From Rebecca billardiae RCC1528 (Eukaryota > Haptophyta): a DNA stretch of 64,000 nucleotides. The stretch is taken from assembly GCA_965240325.2 (NCBI GenBank), contig OZ251227.1, forward strand, positions 1,922,001 to 1,986,000, given 5' to 3'. Positions 1 to 9,789 of this stretch are shown one piece after another. The position numbers and the translations under genes were made by a program. Below the pieces are notes generated by a model, which saw nothing but the letters and a program-made list of their open reading frames with translations, searched no databases and had not been told where the DNA came from. Position 1 is the stretch's first letter. Each line of letters begins with the position of its first letter.

Positions 1-54
1 CGCTCGCCGGCCGCGGCGCGCTCGCCGGCCGCGGCGCGCTCGCCGGCCGCGGCG
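1..54. repeat. 18-bp GC-rich tandem repeat at window edge
   Basis: Three perfect copies of an 18-bp unit, CGCTCGCCGGCCGCGGCG, open the window. The array is cut by the window edge, so its full length is unknown. Confidence 0.9.
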
Positions 55-655
55 CGCAAGACGGCTGCGGCGCGGGCGGCGGCCGTTGTGTGCACGCGGA
101 CCGCAGCGCAAGCGGCGACCTTGGCGTGCTCGCCAAGCGCGCCGACAGCTGCGAGCGCGACAGCGCCAGTGAGCCCACCAGCTGCGGCGCCACGACCGTC
201 GACAGAGTATTACTCTGCCGGAGTGCCAGACTTCAGACGCAGCGAGCCCGGCACGCCACGGCTGTCAGCCTGTCATGGTCTGGGCTCGGTCTTGAACCAG
301 TAGCCACGCGCAGAGTAGTGCGCCGCACGAAGGGATCGTTTCGATCTGACGGGATTGCGATGATTGATTGATCCGGCTTCGAGCGTTACCGGCAAGTAAG
401 CCAAGGTGGGCATGCACACGCCGCAACGCGCGAACGGCATGCGCGAGCAAAGTATCCGATGCGGGCAAGGGTAGATGGGGTGGCCCAGGGAGAAGGGGGT
501 GGGCTGAGCTGGGCGTCCGTTACCAGGCTCAGCGCACTTCCACTTCACCCTGTGGCCACCGAAGACACAGCAGCGCGCGCAGCCATGAAGGGGGCGGGCT
601 GCACCGCACGACGTGCGCTCCGAGTCGACGGTGGCCAAGTCGATCGAGCCGCTGG
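55..655. other. GC-rich stretch without a recognisable gene
   Basis: Several short open frames overlap here in all phases, as expected at this GC content. None has a recognisable domain or a clear ATG-led coding character. Confidence 0.5.
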
Positions 656-775
656 GCTGAGATAAGCGCTTATCTCAGCCCGGGCTGATTTAAGCTTATC
701 TCAGCCCGGGCTGATTTAAGCGCTTATCTCAGCCCGGGCTGATTTAAGCTTAAATCAGCCCGGGCTGATTTAGCG
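656..775. repeat. Array of nested palindromes
   Basis: About four units of roughly 33 bp are repeated head to tail. Each carries the 16-bp palindrome ATCAGCCCGGGCTGAT or its CTCAGCCCGGGCTGAT variant. The units are joined alternately by AAGCGCTT and AAGCTTA/TTAAGCTTAA, which are themselves palindromic. Either strand could fold into a series of hairpins. It lies about 0.5 kb upstream of the acyltransferase start; no function can be assigned. Confidence 0.85.
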
Positions 776-990
776 CTGCCGCCGCTGCCCTCGCCCGCCC
801 CTGTGCTGCCGCCGCCAAGCTGCGACAGCCGTCCTGATGGATGAAAATCCGCCTACGATTCGGGCATTCGGCATGGCGGCAGCGGCGAGCGCGGCGATGG
901 AGGCGAAGCCGCGCATCTTGCTCATGGGGATGCGGAGGTGCGCCGCGCGCGCGCGCTTGTTCGCGCGTGGTGCCGGCCCATCTCGCCCCT

Positions 991-1029
991 TTAGATGAAG
1001 CCACGCACCAGGTAGAGTGCGCACGCGGC
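991..1029 (-). pseudogene. 39-bp copy of the DUF218 gene 3' end
   Basis: These 39 bases are identical to 3080-3118, the last twelve codons plus stop of the DUF218-like gene, in the same orientation. The flanks do not match. It is a detached gene-end fragment about 2 kb from its source, probably left by a local duplication or element capture. Confidence 0.75.
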
Positions 1030-1095
1030 CCTGTACAATCAATTCAGCGACTCCCTCGGCCGTACTTATAATTACAATCCAGGTGCATCTAATCT

Positions 1096-1187
1096 CCCGT
1101 AACGGTCGCGCCCTCGTGCCTGTGTCTTTAAATCATAGAATTGGTCGAGCACCCCTCGCTAGGCGAGGGGTGCTCGACCGTTACGGG
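1096..1187. repeat. Nested foldback with a 17-bp stem and 3-nt loop
   Basis: An inner perfect stem pairs 1143-1159 with 1163-1179 around the loop TAG. An outer inverted pair, CCCGTAACGGTCG at 1096-1108 and its complement at 1175-1187, encloses it. It sits about 70 bp upstream of the acyltransferase ATG, so it could be a small foldback element or a regulatory structure. Confidence 0.8.
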
Positions 1188-1258
1188 AATCCCGCTGCTC
1201 AGGAACCACGTGCTCCGCGGGTCTTGTCACAGCAGACCGTGCGCGGTCCTCGTCGCCA

Positions 1259-2734
1259 ATGAGCAGTCCGTCGGGCATCCGAGTTCGTGCGCGCGTTCAC
1301 ACCGCCGCGTTCGAAGGGCTCCGCGGTATCGCGGCGCTCCAGGTGAGTCTGGGTCACTTCTGCCAGTTCATGCTCTACCAACCACTCGTGTACTTCAATG
1401 GCACGGCGGCTGTACAGCTCTTTTACGTGCTGGCCGGATTCATGACGTGCCTCGCCAACAACGAGGCGCCCTCGTCGGAAGCGGGGGGCTGCGGTCCGTT
1501 CGCGCGCCGATTCTGGGCTCGCAGGGTCGCCCGTCTTGGCCCCGTCAATTGGCTTTCGATCGTAGTTGGCACGCCGATCGCCGCCCTCCTGCACCCTCGG
1601 CCCCCGTGGCTCGTGCCGCTTAACGTCCTCCTGGACGCACTCTTTGTGCAGGCGTGGGTACCCGTCTTTCATTTGGTCAACGGGCCGCTCTTCTTCATGA
1701 ATGGGCTTGCGCTGTTCTACGGCGTGTTTCCCGCCATCCAGCGCCGCACGCAACAGCCGCGCTCAGCGCAGCGTGTCGTTCAGCTATGCTGGCGGCTCTG
1801 GGTTGCATACGTGGTGCTCTTTGTGCTGATTGCGGCTGCTTTCGAGTGCACCATCTCGCCTACCCCGGGCAGTTTGCCGTCGCAGACGCCGACCACCGCC
1901 GAGATCCTGCATCACGCGCGGCAGATGGCCCACAAGCACCCGTTGAGTAAGCTCCCCTTGTGCTTGATTGGCGCAGTGGTCGGCAGCTATGCAATGGCCC
2001 CCGCTGCCGACACCGCTGCAGGTGCCGAGGGCAGCTCTATCGCTGCGACGAAACCCGCAGCGTCCTTGCGCTGGGGCGGTGTTGCGAATGGCTGCGCTTT
2101 GGCTTACGCACTCTTCACGCTCGCCTTCCTCTGCGTGCCGCTGATCGCCTTCCAGACTTGTGGGTACGAATACGCCTGGATTGCTGAGGATGCCTTCGCA
2201 TACACAGCTGATCTGCTGCCTGGGCCGGCGTTCGCGCTGTGGCTTTACGCCCTGACGCAGGCGCCCGGCTGCGCAGCGGAGCGCTTCTTATCGAATGCGC
2301 TCCTCCAGTGGATTGGCAAGATCTCCTACTCATGGTACTGCATACATTTTCCCCTTTTCTACATCTGCGCATGGCTGAGGGGGCTGGCGCGCGCACCTGA
2401 TGACGGGATCGCTCCCCGCTATGCCGCCGGCTGGTCTGGATCCCCGCTGCTGCAATGGTGGGAGATTGTGCCCGTCATGGCCGTGGTGGCGATGGTGAGT
2501 GCTGCTGTCCATCGCTGGGTCGAAGAGCCCGCGCGGCGGATCATCTACCGTCTCGTCGACGGCACTCCTGCAACGGCCGCAACCCCCGACGATTCGATGG
2601 CGACACGGCGTCCCTGGCGCGGCGATGATGGATCTGATGCTGGGACCGGTATCGAACGCCGGTCGCTGCAGACTATGCCTGGTAGTTCTCTGATGACGTC
2701 GAATACGCCGAAGACGACGATGCCATTGGTCTGA
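1259..2734 (+). CDS. Acyltransferase family 3 (OafA/YrhL-like) membrane protein
   Basis: The 491-residue multi-pass protein has the layout of acyltransferase-3 enzymes, which move acyl groups onto sugars or other acceptors at a membrane. The N-terminal FEGLRGIAALQVSLGHF carries the family's conserved His. LFYVLAGFMT follows, then the Arg-rich FWARRVARLGPVNW. A central NGPLFFMNGLALFYGVFP matches the usual Trp-x-Leu-x-x-Glu/Phe-Tyr-x-Phe-Pro segment, but the Glu is not obvious. The C-terminal IGKISYSWYCIHFPLFY and VEEPARR are typical of the last helices. The tail is Thr/Ser-rich and apparently cytosolic. ATG at 1259 is the natural start and no intron is needed. The acceptor substrate cannot be told from sequence. 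Confidence 0.85.
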   Translation: MSSPSGIRVRARVHTAAFEGLRGIAALQVSLGHFCQFMLYQPLVYFNGTAAVQLFYVLAGFMTCLANNEAPSSEAGGCGPFARRFWARRVARLGPVNWLSIVVGTPIAALLHPRPPWLVPLNVLLDALFVQAWVPVFHLVNGPLFFMNGLALFYGVFPAIQRRTQQPRSAQRVVQLCWRLWVAYVVLFVLIAAAFECTISPTPGSLPSQTPTTAEILHHARQMAHKHPLSKLPLCLIGAVVGSYAMAPAADTAAGAEGSSIAATKPAASLRWGGVANGCALAYALFTLAFLCVPLIAFQTCGYEYAWIAEDAFAYTADLLPGPAFALWLYALTQAPGCAAERFLSNALLQWIGKISYSWYCIHFPLFYICAWLRGLARAPDDGIAPRYAAGWSGSPLLQWWEIVPVMAVVAMVSAAVHRWVEEPARRIIYRLVDGTPATAATPDDSMATRRPWRGDDGSDAGTGIERRSLQTMPGSSLMTSNTPKTTMPLV

Positions 2735-2748
2735 CGACGCCACAATAA

Positions 2749-3005
<257 letters not shown>

Positions 3006-3079
3006 TACATGTGTACAATATGTGTACAGTACGTACGGTATCATACGTACGTGCACGTTGACGTGTCGCCGATCAATGA

Positions 3080-3877
3080 TTAGATGAAGCCACGCACCAG
3101 GTAGAGTGCGCACGCGGCGATCTCGCGCACAAAATCGTGCACAGACGGACCGATATCCACCATCGCAGTGTTCGCCACGTCATCAGCATGAGCAGCAGTG
3201 GTGCCATCAGCTGCGCAGGGGACCACGAATGTACAGCCCGTCACGCCCAGGTCATGCGCGGCTTTGCGGAACGTGCGCAACGAGCGCCACTCGTGGAAGG
3301 TTGAGGTGACGAGTGCGACGGTGCCAGATGATCGGGGCGAGGCGGCACACGCGAGCATAGGGATCGTCAGCATGGCGTTTAGCCGGGTGGAGGTCGACGC
3401 GCGCTCCACGCGCAGCGTCGGTTTTCCCGTGGGCTTGAGTACGCGATACAGGAACGCGGCCATCACGTCCGCCTCTGTCGGCAGGTTGGCACGGACGCGC
3501 CAGCCAGTGCCCCCAGAGCAGAAGATCGTTGGCCGTGGATGCGTGAAGGACCACAGATCGGCGGCGCGCTCGAGGCGGCTCTGGAGCGTACGTGAGGGGG
3601 TGCCACGCTGATGGTCGACGGCGTAGCCGAGAACGACGATCTCTCTGGGCCTATATGCGGGCGTGAGCCTTTCACATGCTGACAGCACGTGCGCCATGCG
3701 CTGTGGTAGCTGCAGGTAGCCGACGCGCATGGCGAGCGCGAATGCGAGCGCCATCCCCATCAGCCCGGTCGTTGTGCAGCATGCTAATGCGAGCCGTACA
3801 AGGCGCGTCATGCCGTCGCGCTGCGCTGCAATCGGCCTCATTGCCACCTTCCGGCGCGTCTGTGTCGCCGCCGCCAT
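3080..3877 (-). CDS. DUF218/YdcF-like single-pass membrane protein
   Basis: The predicted protein is 265 residues. An N-terminal hydrophobic segment (about residues 25-48, LVRLALACCTTTGLMGMALA) looks like a signal anchor. It is followed by a DUF218-type domain: IVVLGYAVD at its start, RLERAADLW, then TIFCSGGTGW, TEADVM, and a TSTFHEWRSLRTFRKAA segment near the end. In bacteria this family includes SanA and YdcF, linked to envelope integrity and an S-adenosylmethionine-binding fold; the eukaryotic role is unknown. I chose ATG 3877 because the longer open frame begins with GTG inside repetitive sequence. It converges on the acyltransferase gene. The last 39 bp are duplicated at 991-1029. Confidence 0.75.
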   Translation of the reverse strand: MAAATQTRRKVAMRPIAAQRDGMTRLVRLALACCTTTGLMGMALAFALAMRVGYLQLPQRMAHVLSACERLTPAYRPREIVVLGYAVDHQRGTPSRTLQSRLERAADLWSFTHPRPTIFCSGGTGWRVRANLPTEADVMAAFLYRVLKPTGKPTLRVERASTSTRLNAMLTIPMLACAASPRSSGTVALVTSTFHEWRSLRTFRKAAHDLGVTGCTFVVPCAADGTTAAHADDVANTAMVDIGPSVHDFVREIAACALYLVRGFI

Positions 3878-4012
3878 GCTGATCCACAATGCCGCACTGC
3901 TGATATGATACAAAACCGGTTCAAATTTGCCGGAGAGGCGGAGACTGGTCAGGAGGATCGGTCCCGCCCATCCCGCGGCCTTCTTGGTGACGAGCGCCGC
4001 GCGCGCGCCCCA

Positions 4013-4110
4013 CGGCTTGTCAGACAAACCCACGCTGGCGGCAGAATGTCCGGGAAGCGCAGATCACCAACCGGACGACCCCCCTTCGTAAGGGAGGGGG
4101 GTCGTCCGGT
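4013..4110. repeat. Copy of a 25-bp inverted-pair sequence and a GC-rich hairpin
   Basis: At 4014-4038 lies the reverse complement of a 25-bp sequence (core CAGCGTGGGTTTGTCTGAC) that recurs in the opposite orientation near 5284-5308, just upstream of the small gene at 5365. At 4071-4109 a 15-bp stem, CCGGACGACCCCCCT and its complement, forms a strong hairpin around a 9-nt loop. Confidence 0.75.
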
Positions 4111-4174
4111 GCGCATCGAATAGGCGTCGCGCGTGCGCGGGCTGCGGACGCCAGCCCCAACGGCGGGATGGCGC

Positions 4175-4381
4175 TCACTGGGCGACGCGAGGGCCCGTCT
4201 GCGCCATGCGCCCAGGGCCGCATACGAGCTTGACGGCCGTGCGCGGGCGCCTCGTGGTGGCAAGAAGACCCGATGGCAGCATTTCCGCCGCCTTGTCCAC
4301 GCTCTCGTCACCCTTTATGCGCGCAAAGACCTGCTGACTGGCACGCGCGGCTCTAGATTGGAAGGCCTGCCCGATGAGCAT
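4175..4381 (-). CDS. Possible short coding remnant, function unknown
   Basis: From an ATG at 4381 an open frame of 68 residues runs to 4175. It begins MLIGQAFQSRAARASQQVF and continues with ARIKGDESVDKAAEML. Its amino-acid mix is more protein-like than the Arg/Ala-rich noise around it. The frame can be extended upstream without an ATG, while neighbouring segments of similar quality lie in a different frame (4405-4605, minus). A decayed or intron-containing gene is possible. No family recognised. Confidence 0.25.
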   Translation of the reverse strand: MLIGQAFQSRAARASQQVFARIKGDESVDKAAEMLPSGLLATTRRPRTAVKLVCGPGRMAQTGPRVAQ

Positions 4382-4659
4382 GATGGTCGGCACGCGTGCA
4401 CCCCTCAGGTACTCAACGGTCGGGTTCTTTCGCTTCTGTGCGAGGGGCCTGAGAGTACTAGCATCACCGCTGCGCCTTGAGCCATGCTGGCATCAGTCCG
4501 AGACCGCACGCATGTGTGACAGCTGACAGGCCAGCGAGTCACCGTGCGGCCCGGCGCCGCCAATTCAGTCAGTGCTGCTTCTACACGCATAGCCTCGACC
4601 AACAACTAGGCTAGCACATCTGTTGCATCTTCTCCCGATACCTTGCGGTCTGCTTCGTC

Positions 4660-5006
4660 GCTCATGCCTCGATCGCCCTACCGTGTACGAATGGCGGCGC
4701 GGCGGCGCGGCGACCGGCTCGGGACTCACAGCCGTGACCGGCCTTCTTCGTGCAGCAGTGGACACCTTCCTGCTCCAGATCGGACCACACCACGCCACCA
4801 GCGTGGGCGCACACGAGCCTGCAGACGATCGCTCACAGGTCGAGCGCACTGTCTACGGCCAGCAGGTGCCCGAGAACGCACTCTGCAGCAACATGTGCAT
4901 TGAGCTGTTCAAACAATATGCTCAACAAGCAACAAAACCGCTCATCTCCGCTGAGTACGCGCGGGCATCGTCGCGCGCGGGGGCTCGTCGATGCGCCAAC
5001 ACCTAG
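4660..5006 (+). other. Open frame with protein-like composition, unassigned
   Basis: The frame ending at 5006 contains ERTVYGQQVPENALCSNMC followed by IELFKQYAQQATKPLIS, less biased than shadow frames in this GC-rich DNA. It lacks a convincing ATG at its 5' end (the open stretch begins at TTG 4623). It may be an exon or a gene remnant. No domain recognised. Confidence 0.2.
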
Positions 5007-5364
5007 GCCCATCGGGCAGAGGCCGTGGCTCATCTTAATTGGGCCTCTGGCACACGCGCGCGCGCGCTCTCGCGCGGCGGGCCGCCTCCTGGACGCGTCG
5101 CGCGGAAAGTAGCCGGGCCCTGCGCGCGGCGAGGGCGGCGAGGGCGGGCGGGAGCGCGCGCGATTGAGCCCCATAGGTGTCTTGAGCCGCGCCGACCTCG
5201 CGCGCGCACCCGCAGCGGCCGTGGGTGCGCGTCCGAGCGCGCCGCGTGAGGTCGCCATCGTGCCGTGCGCGCGCGGGGCCGCCCAGCGTGGGTTTGTCTG
5301 ACAAGCCCACGGCCAGGCTCCTCCTGAAGCAGCAACGGCGGGGATCACAGCCGCAGGCGCGAGC

Positions 5365-5754
5365 ATGGACCCGCTGGTGTTCGAGGCGGATGCCGTGAAG
5401 ATCGACGAGGGCTTGCCGGACGAGGCTACGCTTCCGCTGAGCTCCATCTTTGGTCTGAATCGCCAGGAACTCGCCAGCCTTTCCGCGAGCAGCGGCGGAG
5501 ATGCCTCTGGCATCGGCCAGCGCCCGACCGACTTGGTCAAATTCGGCGAGGCCTTCACCTCCTCGATGCACACGCAGCTGCAGCGGTCGCTGCTGGAGGA
5601 CAAGCAAGATCCGTACATGCTTGAGCTGCAGGCCACCCATCCAGACCAATTCGCCAAGCACCAGCACTCTGTGCGTCAGGCAGACATGGCCATCCAGACG
5701 ATTGGCGCACTGTTGGGCTCGCTGGGTGATCCGTCGTACGCATCCTTCGCATGA
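5365..5754 (+). CDS. Small acidic protein of unknown function
   Basis: An ATG-led frame encodes 129 residues with balanced composition and no low-complexity tracts. The N-terminal half is acidic (VFEADAVKIDEGLPDEATL). The C-terminal half contains predicted helices rich in Gln, His, Glu and Leu (HTQLQRSLLEDKQDPYMLEL). No signal peptide or membrane segment is evident. The frame stays open upstream to about 5300, and an AG just before the ATG region could be an intron acceptor, so the true 5' end may lie further upstream. I do not recognise the family. Confidence 0.55.
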   Translation: MDPLVFEADAVKIDEGLPDEATLPLSSIFGLNRQELASLSASSGGDASGIGQRPTDLVKFGEAFTSSMHTQLQRSLLEDKQDPYMLELQATHPDQFAKHQHSVRQADMAIQTIGALLGSLGDPSYASFA

Positions 5755-6440
5755 GCACCCATGGCAGCGTTGGTGCGCACGGCTTCACTGCGCTACACGA
5801 ATGTACTTCGCCGAACACACGTCGTCATCGACCTCACCATCCGCTGCTGGCGATTGACGTGGGGCCCTGCTCACCGCTGCACTGTAGTGACTGTGGCTTT
5901 GGACTCGGTTTTTTTGCACTGCCGTGATCTGCGCGGGGCCCTAAGCCTGCCAGGCGGCACATTCCGGCCTCTAAGCCTGCCGGGCAGCGCTACGACAGAT
6001 GATCGCGAATCTATCGCTCGCGCCAGCCGGGCCGGCGGGTGGCGCCCGGGCCCGTCAGTCAGGGCTCAGCCGCGTTCCGCAGTTGTCCGGTTGAGATATT
6101 CACTAATTCCTAACGGTCTGACCGAGCCGACCGAGGCGGGCATCGGCGTCGTGGCTCGGAGCGCCTGCTGACAGTGCTGTCACAGTCAATATCAATCATA
6201 GTGTATGCGTCATTATATCGCGTCAGCAGGCGCTTGCGATGTTATTATTCCGCCAACTCGGGCGGCGGAGCCTCCGCGAACGAACTCCGAAGCCATATAT
6301 GATTATATGTTATCTGGAATCTGCGCGGCCCCGGATTGACTTTGAGCCCGGTACTCGTTATTCATTGTACTGCTTAGTTACATATTGTCGGATGAGTCTC
6401 ACTCTCGGGCGGCGGCCACGTGCAGCGCGCCGGGTCTTAT
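5755..6440. other. Intergenic stretch, no gene seen
   Basis: Mixed-composition DNA without a supported coding frame. A short direct repeat, CTAAGCCTGCC(A/G)GGC, occurs at about 5941 and 5972. Confidence 0.5.
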
Positions 6441-6635
6441 ATGGCGCTCGGCCGCGGCGGCATCTGCCGTCGCCGCCGCGTGCCCCAGGCCGAGGCGGTG
6501 CTCCATCCCGGCCCCGCTCCCATAGGGGGGCAGGGCTGCGGGTGGCGCACTGTCTGACCTGGACGGAAGGCGCGGACGCATTCTATGTGTCTGCTGCACT
6601 CTGAGCCTGACGCTTGTTCGTTGCTGCCACGTCGT

Positions 6636-6637
<2 letters not shown>
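6441..6637. mobile_element. Dispersed repeat F4, copy a (truncated)
   Basis: About 195 bp, beginning GGCGCTCGGCCGCGGCGGCA and ending CACGTCGTTAA, is near-identical to about 58697-58889. The copy follows a TTATAT and runs directly into an AT/GATA microsatellite, so it also abuts AT-rich DNA on its right side. There is no convincing coding frame. Confidence 0.75.
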
Positions 6638-6790
<153 letters not shown>

Positions 6791-6799
6791 ACTTATTAT

Positions 6800-8090
6800 G
6801 GCCCGCGGTGCAGGGCGGAGCGCGCAGCGTGGAGCCCGCACCAGCGGGCCCGAACCACGTTTCAAAAAGATCTTTGATCAAGAAAAAAGGGACGGGGGGC
6901 GGCGGAAAAAAAGGGACGGGGGGCGATTTTTAGGGCTGGCGGAGACCGAGTTTCGAGTTTTTGAGATCGCATTGAGAGGTCTATCAGGCCAAAAAAAACC
7001 GCGCCCAGCTGATTCCCTTAAGTAAAGTGCGATCTGGACGTCAGCTGGACGTGACATTAGTGTAACGGTTCGTTACGAGCGAATCGTACTCGTCTTCCCG
7101 GATCGCGTGACGTCCGGACTGGGCCACATCCGGATCGTCGGAGGTGACGTGCCCCGGCACGATGGGCGATGGCGGATATGCGGGACGGCGCCTGCACGTG
7201 CCTCCGGACCCGCCTCCCGCTTGCTGCTCACGCAGTCAGCTGCGACCGTGGCGCATGATCGCAGAAGCAGTGCCGGCAGTACGGCCTGCATCAGCTAGTG
7301 CCGCGCCGTCGTGGCGCGCGCGGTACGGTTGCGCGTTTGCAGCGCTCGCCGCTCGGCGACCGGGCACGCGCGTGCGGCTCAGGTGTGTCAAATGCGGTCT
7401 CGTCGGCGCGCTTTCGCCTGCCACCTCGTGCACCCGTGCCGCCAGTTTCATCGTCTTCATGAGGACTGCTGCTGCTGTCGCCATCCGCTCTCCATCACCC
7501 CGAGTCGCCGGTCGCGCGGCGCGCGCGGTAGGCACTAGGCAGGGCGTACGGTCACTCACCCGTGCAACGGGTCAAGTGGCCAGAGTACGTCTGGTCGTTG
7601 GCTGGCACGGGCCGCAGCGCTAAAGCACCCTGCTGTCACACCCGACTCCTTCAGTACTCCGAGCTCCGCGGCACGACTCACTCGGCACGATCGCGGACGG
7701 GTCGGATCCGAGCTGATCAGCCAGAGTTGGACACAGTTTGTTTGGCAGCTACTAGTAGTAATTCCGATGCCGATGGCACGATCGCGGACGGGTCGGATCC
7801 GAGCTGATCAGCCAGTTGGACATTTGGCAGCTAGTTGTCAGACGGACGTCCGATTTGACGACCGGTGCCGGGTGCGGTCTCAGGTCCGCTGCTGTGATTG
7901 TGTGAAGTGTGAATGAGTCTCGCGGTCGCGCAGGCAGGGCGACGGTCGGACTAATATAGCTTCAGTCATCTCAGAAGTCAGAACCGACTTCAACCGGCGA
8001 ACTGCCACTACGGCGGAGAGCCGCGATTGCACGGCCACCGCGGGCCCCCAACTGCGTTGATTCTATGCAGAAAAGGACCGCGGAACGCGG

Positions 8091-8092
<2 letters not shown>
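6800..8092 (+). mobile_element. Non-autonomous hairpin-ended element F1-A
   Basis: The left end is the bare motif GGCCCGCGGTGCAGGGCGG. The right end is the perfect hairpin GACCGCGGAACGCGGTC (7-bp stem, GAA loop) at 8076-8092. About 30 bp inside the hairpin, CACCGCGGGCC repeats the left-end motif in inverted orientation. The left flank ends TTATTAT and the right flank is (AT)n. The first ~270 bp match the starts of F1-C and F1-D, including the internal hairpin GTAACGGTTCGTTAC at 7062. An ~88-bp direct duplication lies at 7685 and 7773. No transposase-like frame is present. Confidence 0.75.

Positions 8093-8175
<83 letters not shown>
8093..8175. repeat. (AT)n microsatellite at F1-A right flank
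   Basis: About 39 AT dinucleotides start immediately after the terminal hairpin of F1-A. Confidence 0.95.
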
Positions 8176-8309
8176 AATATAAAATATAATTATAAGGTAT
8201 AGTCACGCGGTTCATTCCGAGTACTTCGGACTAATTCTTAGACTTTATTCAGCACGACTATCGGTCTGAAGTCCTGTATGCCTGTTAGCGGTGTTAACCA
8301 TTCAGACGG

Positions 8310-8336
8310 GCATTGCCGGGTTGCACCCGGCAATGC
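8310..8336. repeat. 12-bp perfect stem with TGC triloop
   Basis: GCATTGCCGGGT pairs with ACCCGGCAATGC around a 3-nt loop. It lies in otherwise featureless intergenic DNA (8176-8640). Confidence 0.8.
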
Positions 8337-8649
8337 TGCATTCACCCCGGTCCTACCGGAATGCAGGGCTCGCCCCGCTGGCCGCTCCAAGTAGTGCCGC
8401 GCCCGCACTGCGGCCACTTCATCGTCATCAAATATATTGCATGTATTCAGCATCGTCAATAATGATGATATATTAAATTCAAGATATCGCTCGGGCAGGA
8501 GCCTAAGTGGCACCGGGTGCCGGTCACCATCACATCGTCGGTCCGCCAGCGGTCGGTCACTCTCAGGCCAGGGTCCGGCAGTTCAAATACGCCCGAAATA
8601 CGGCGAGAGCAAACTCAGTAGGGCGCCAGCCCAGGAGCACTGGTCGGTG

Positions 8650-9720
8650 CCCGCATGATGGTATGGTACTGCTGCACGCATGGTATGGTTATATATGGTA
8701 CTGCTGCGCGCATGGTATGGTAATGCAGCATGGCCGTGTATGGTATGAGTACTGCTGCGCGCATGGTATGGTACTGCATGGTACTGTATACATATATATA
8801 TGGTATGCCGGTACTGCTGCTGTGCGCATGGTATGGTACTGACATGCTGGTATGGTACTGCATGATGCCTGATGGCGTACGTACTGTAGCTATGGTATGC
8901 GGTACTGCTGCGCGCATGGTACATATATGGTACTGCTGCGCGCATCAGCATGGTATATGGTACTGCATATGGTAATGTAGTATGGTAGGTTATATGGTAC
9001 TGCTGTGCGCATGGTATGGTACTGCATCATGGTACGGTGGTACTGCTGTGCGCATGGTATGGTAATGCCGCATCAGGCTGTATGGTAGTGAGTAACTACT
9101 GCTGCGCGCATGGTATGGTACTGCATGGTACTGTATACAATACATATGGTATGGTACTGCTGCTGTGCGCATGGTATGGTACTGCATGATATGGTATTGC
9201 ATGATGGTACTGTATGGTATGGTTCTGCTGTGCGCATGGTACGTACGGTGACCTAATGGTGCTGCAGTGCACGCACAAGTGGTATGGTCACTGCACGGTA
9301 CTGTATGGTATGTACATGGTAATGCTGTGCGCATGGTACCGGTATGGTGCTGCTGCGCGCATGGTATGGTACTGCATGGTACTGTATGGTATGGTACTGC
9401 TGTGCGCAAGGCAGTAGTATGGTACTGCATCATGGCATGGTACTGCTGTGCGCATGGTATGGTACCGTGGCATCATGGTATGGTACTGCTGTGCGCATGG
9501 TACTTGGTACTGCATGGTATGGTACTGCATGATGGTACTATGTTGGATGGCGTTAATCACACCTTAACCAAGTGTGCACGTTAAATCATAGTAAACTGTA
9601 TCATGGTATGCAGGTACTGTGTCTGCTGCGCGCATGGTATGGTACTGCTGTGCGCATGGTATGGTGCTGCATGGTATGGTATGGTACTGCATCGTATGGT
9701 ACTGCGCGCATGCACATCGA
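8650..9720. repeat. 1-kb irregular array of GGTATGGTACTGCTGYGCGCAT units
   Basis: The units GGTATGGTACTGC and TGCTG(T/C)GCGCATGGTATGG recur dozens of times with variable spacing and small insertions. Open frames through it are repetitive in every phase (GMVLLCAWY on plus, YHTMRAAVPY on minus), so none is taken as a gene. Confidence 0.9.
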
Positions 9721-9789
9721 TCATGCGATGTACCGAGCTGACAGCATGATGCGCATCATGCGACGATTGTCGTGTACCGAGCTGACCGA

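Noticed and set aside
6800-8092. Classical Helitron assignment for the F1/F3/E elements
   Set aside because: No 5'-TC start or 3'-CTRR end fits the boundaries, and the hairpin is terminal rather than ~10 nt inside. Only the asymmetric-repeat (Helentron/Helitron2-like) comparison was kept, as a hypothesis.
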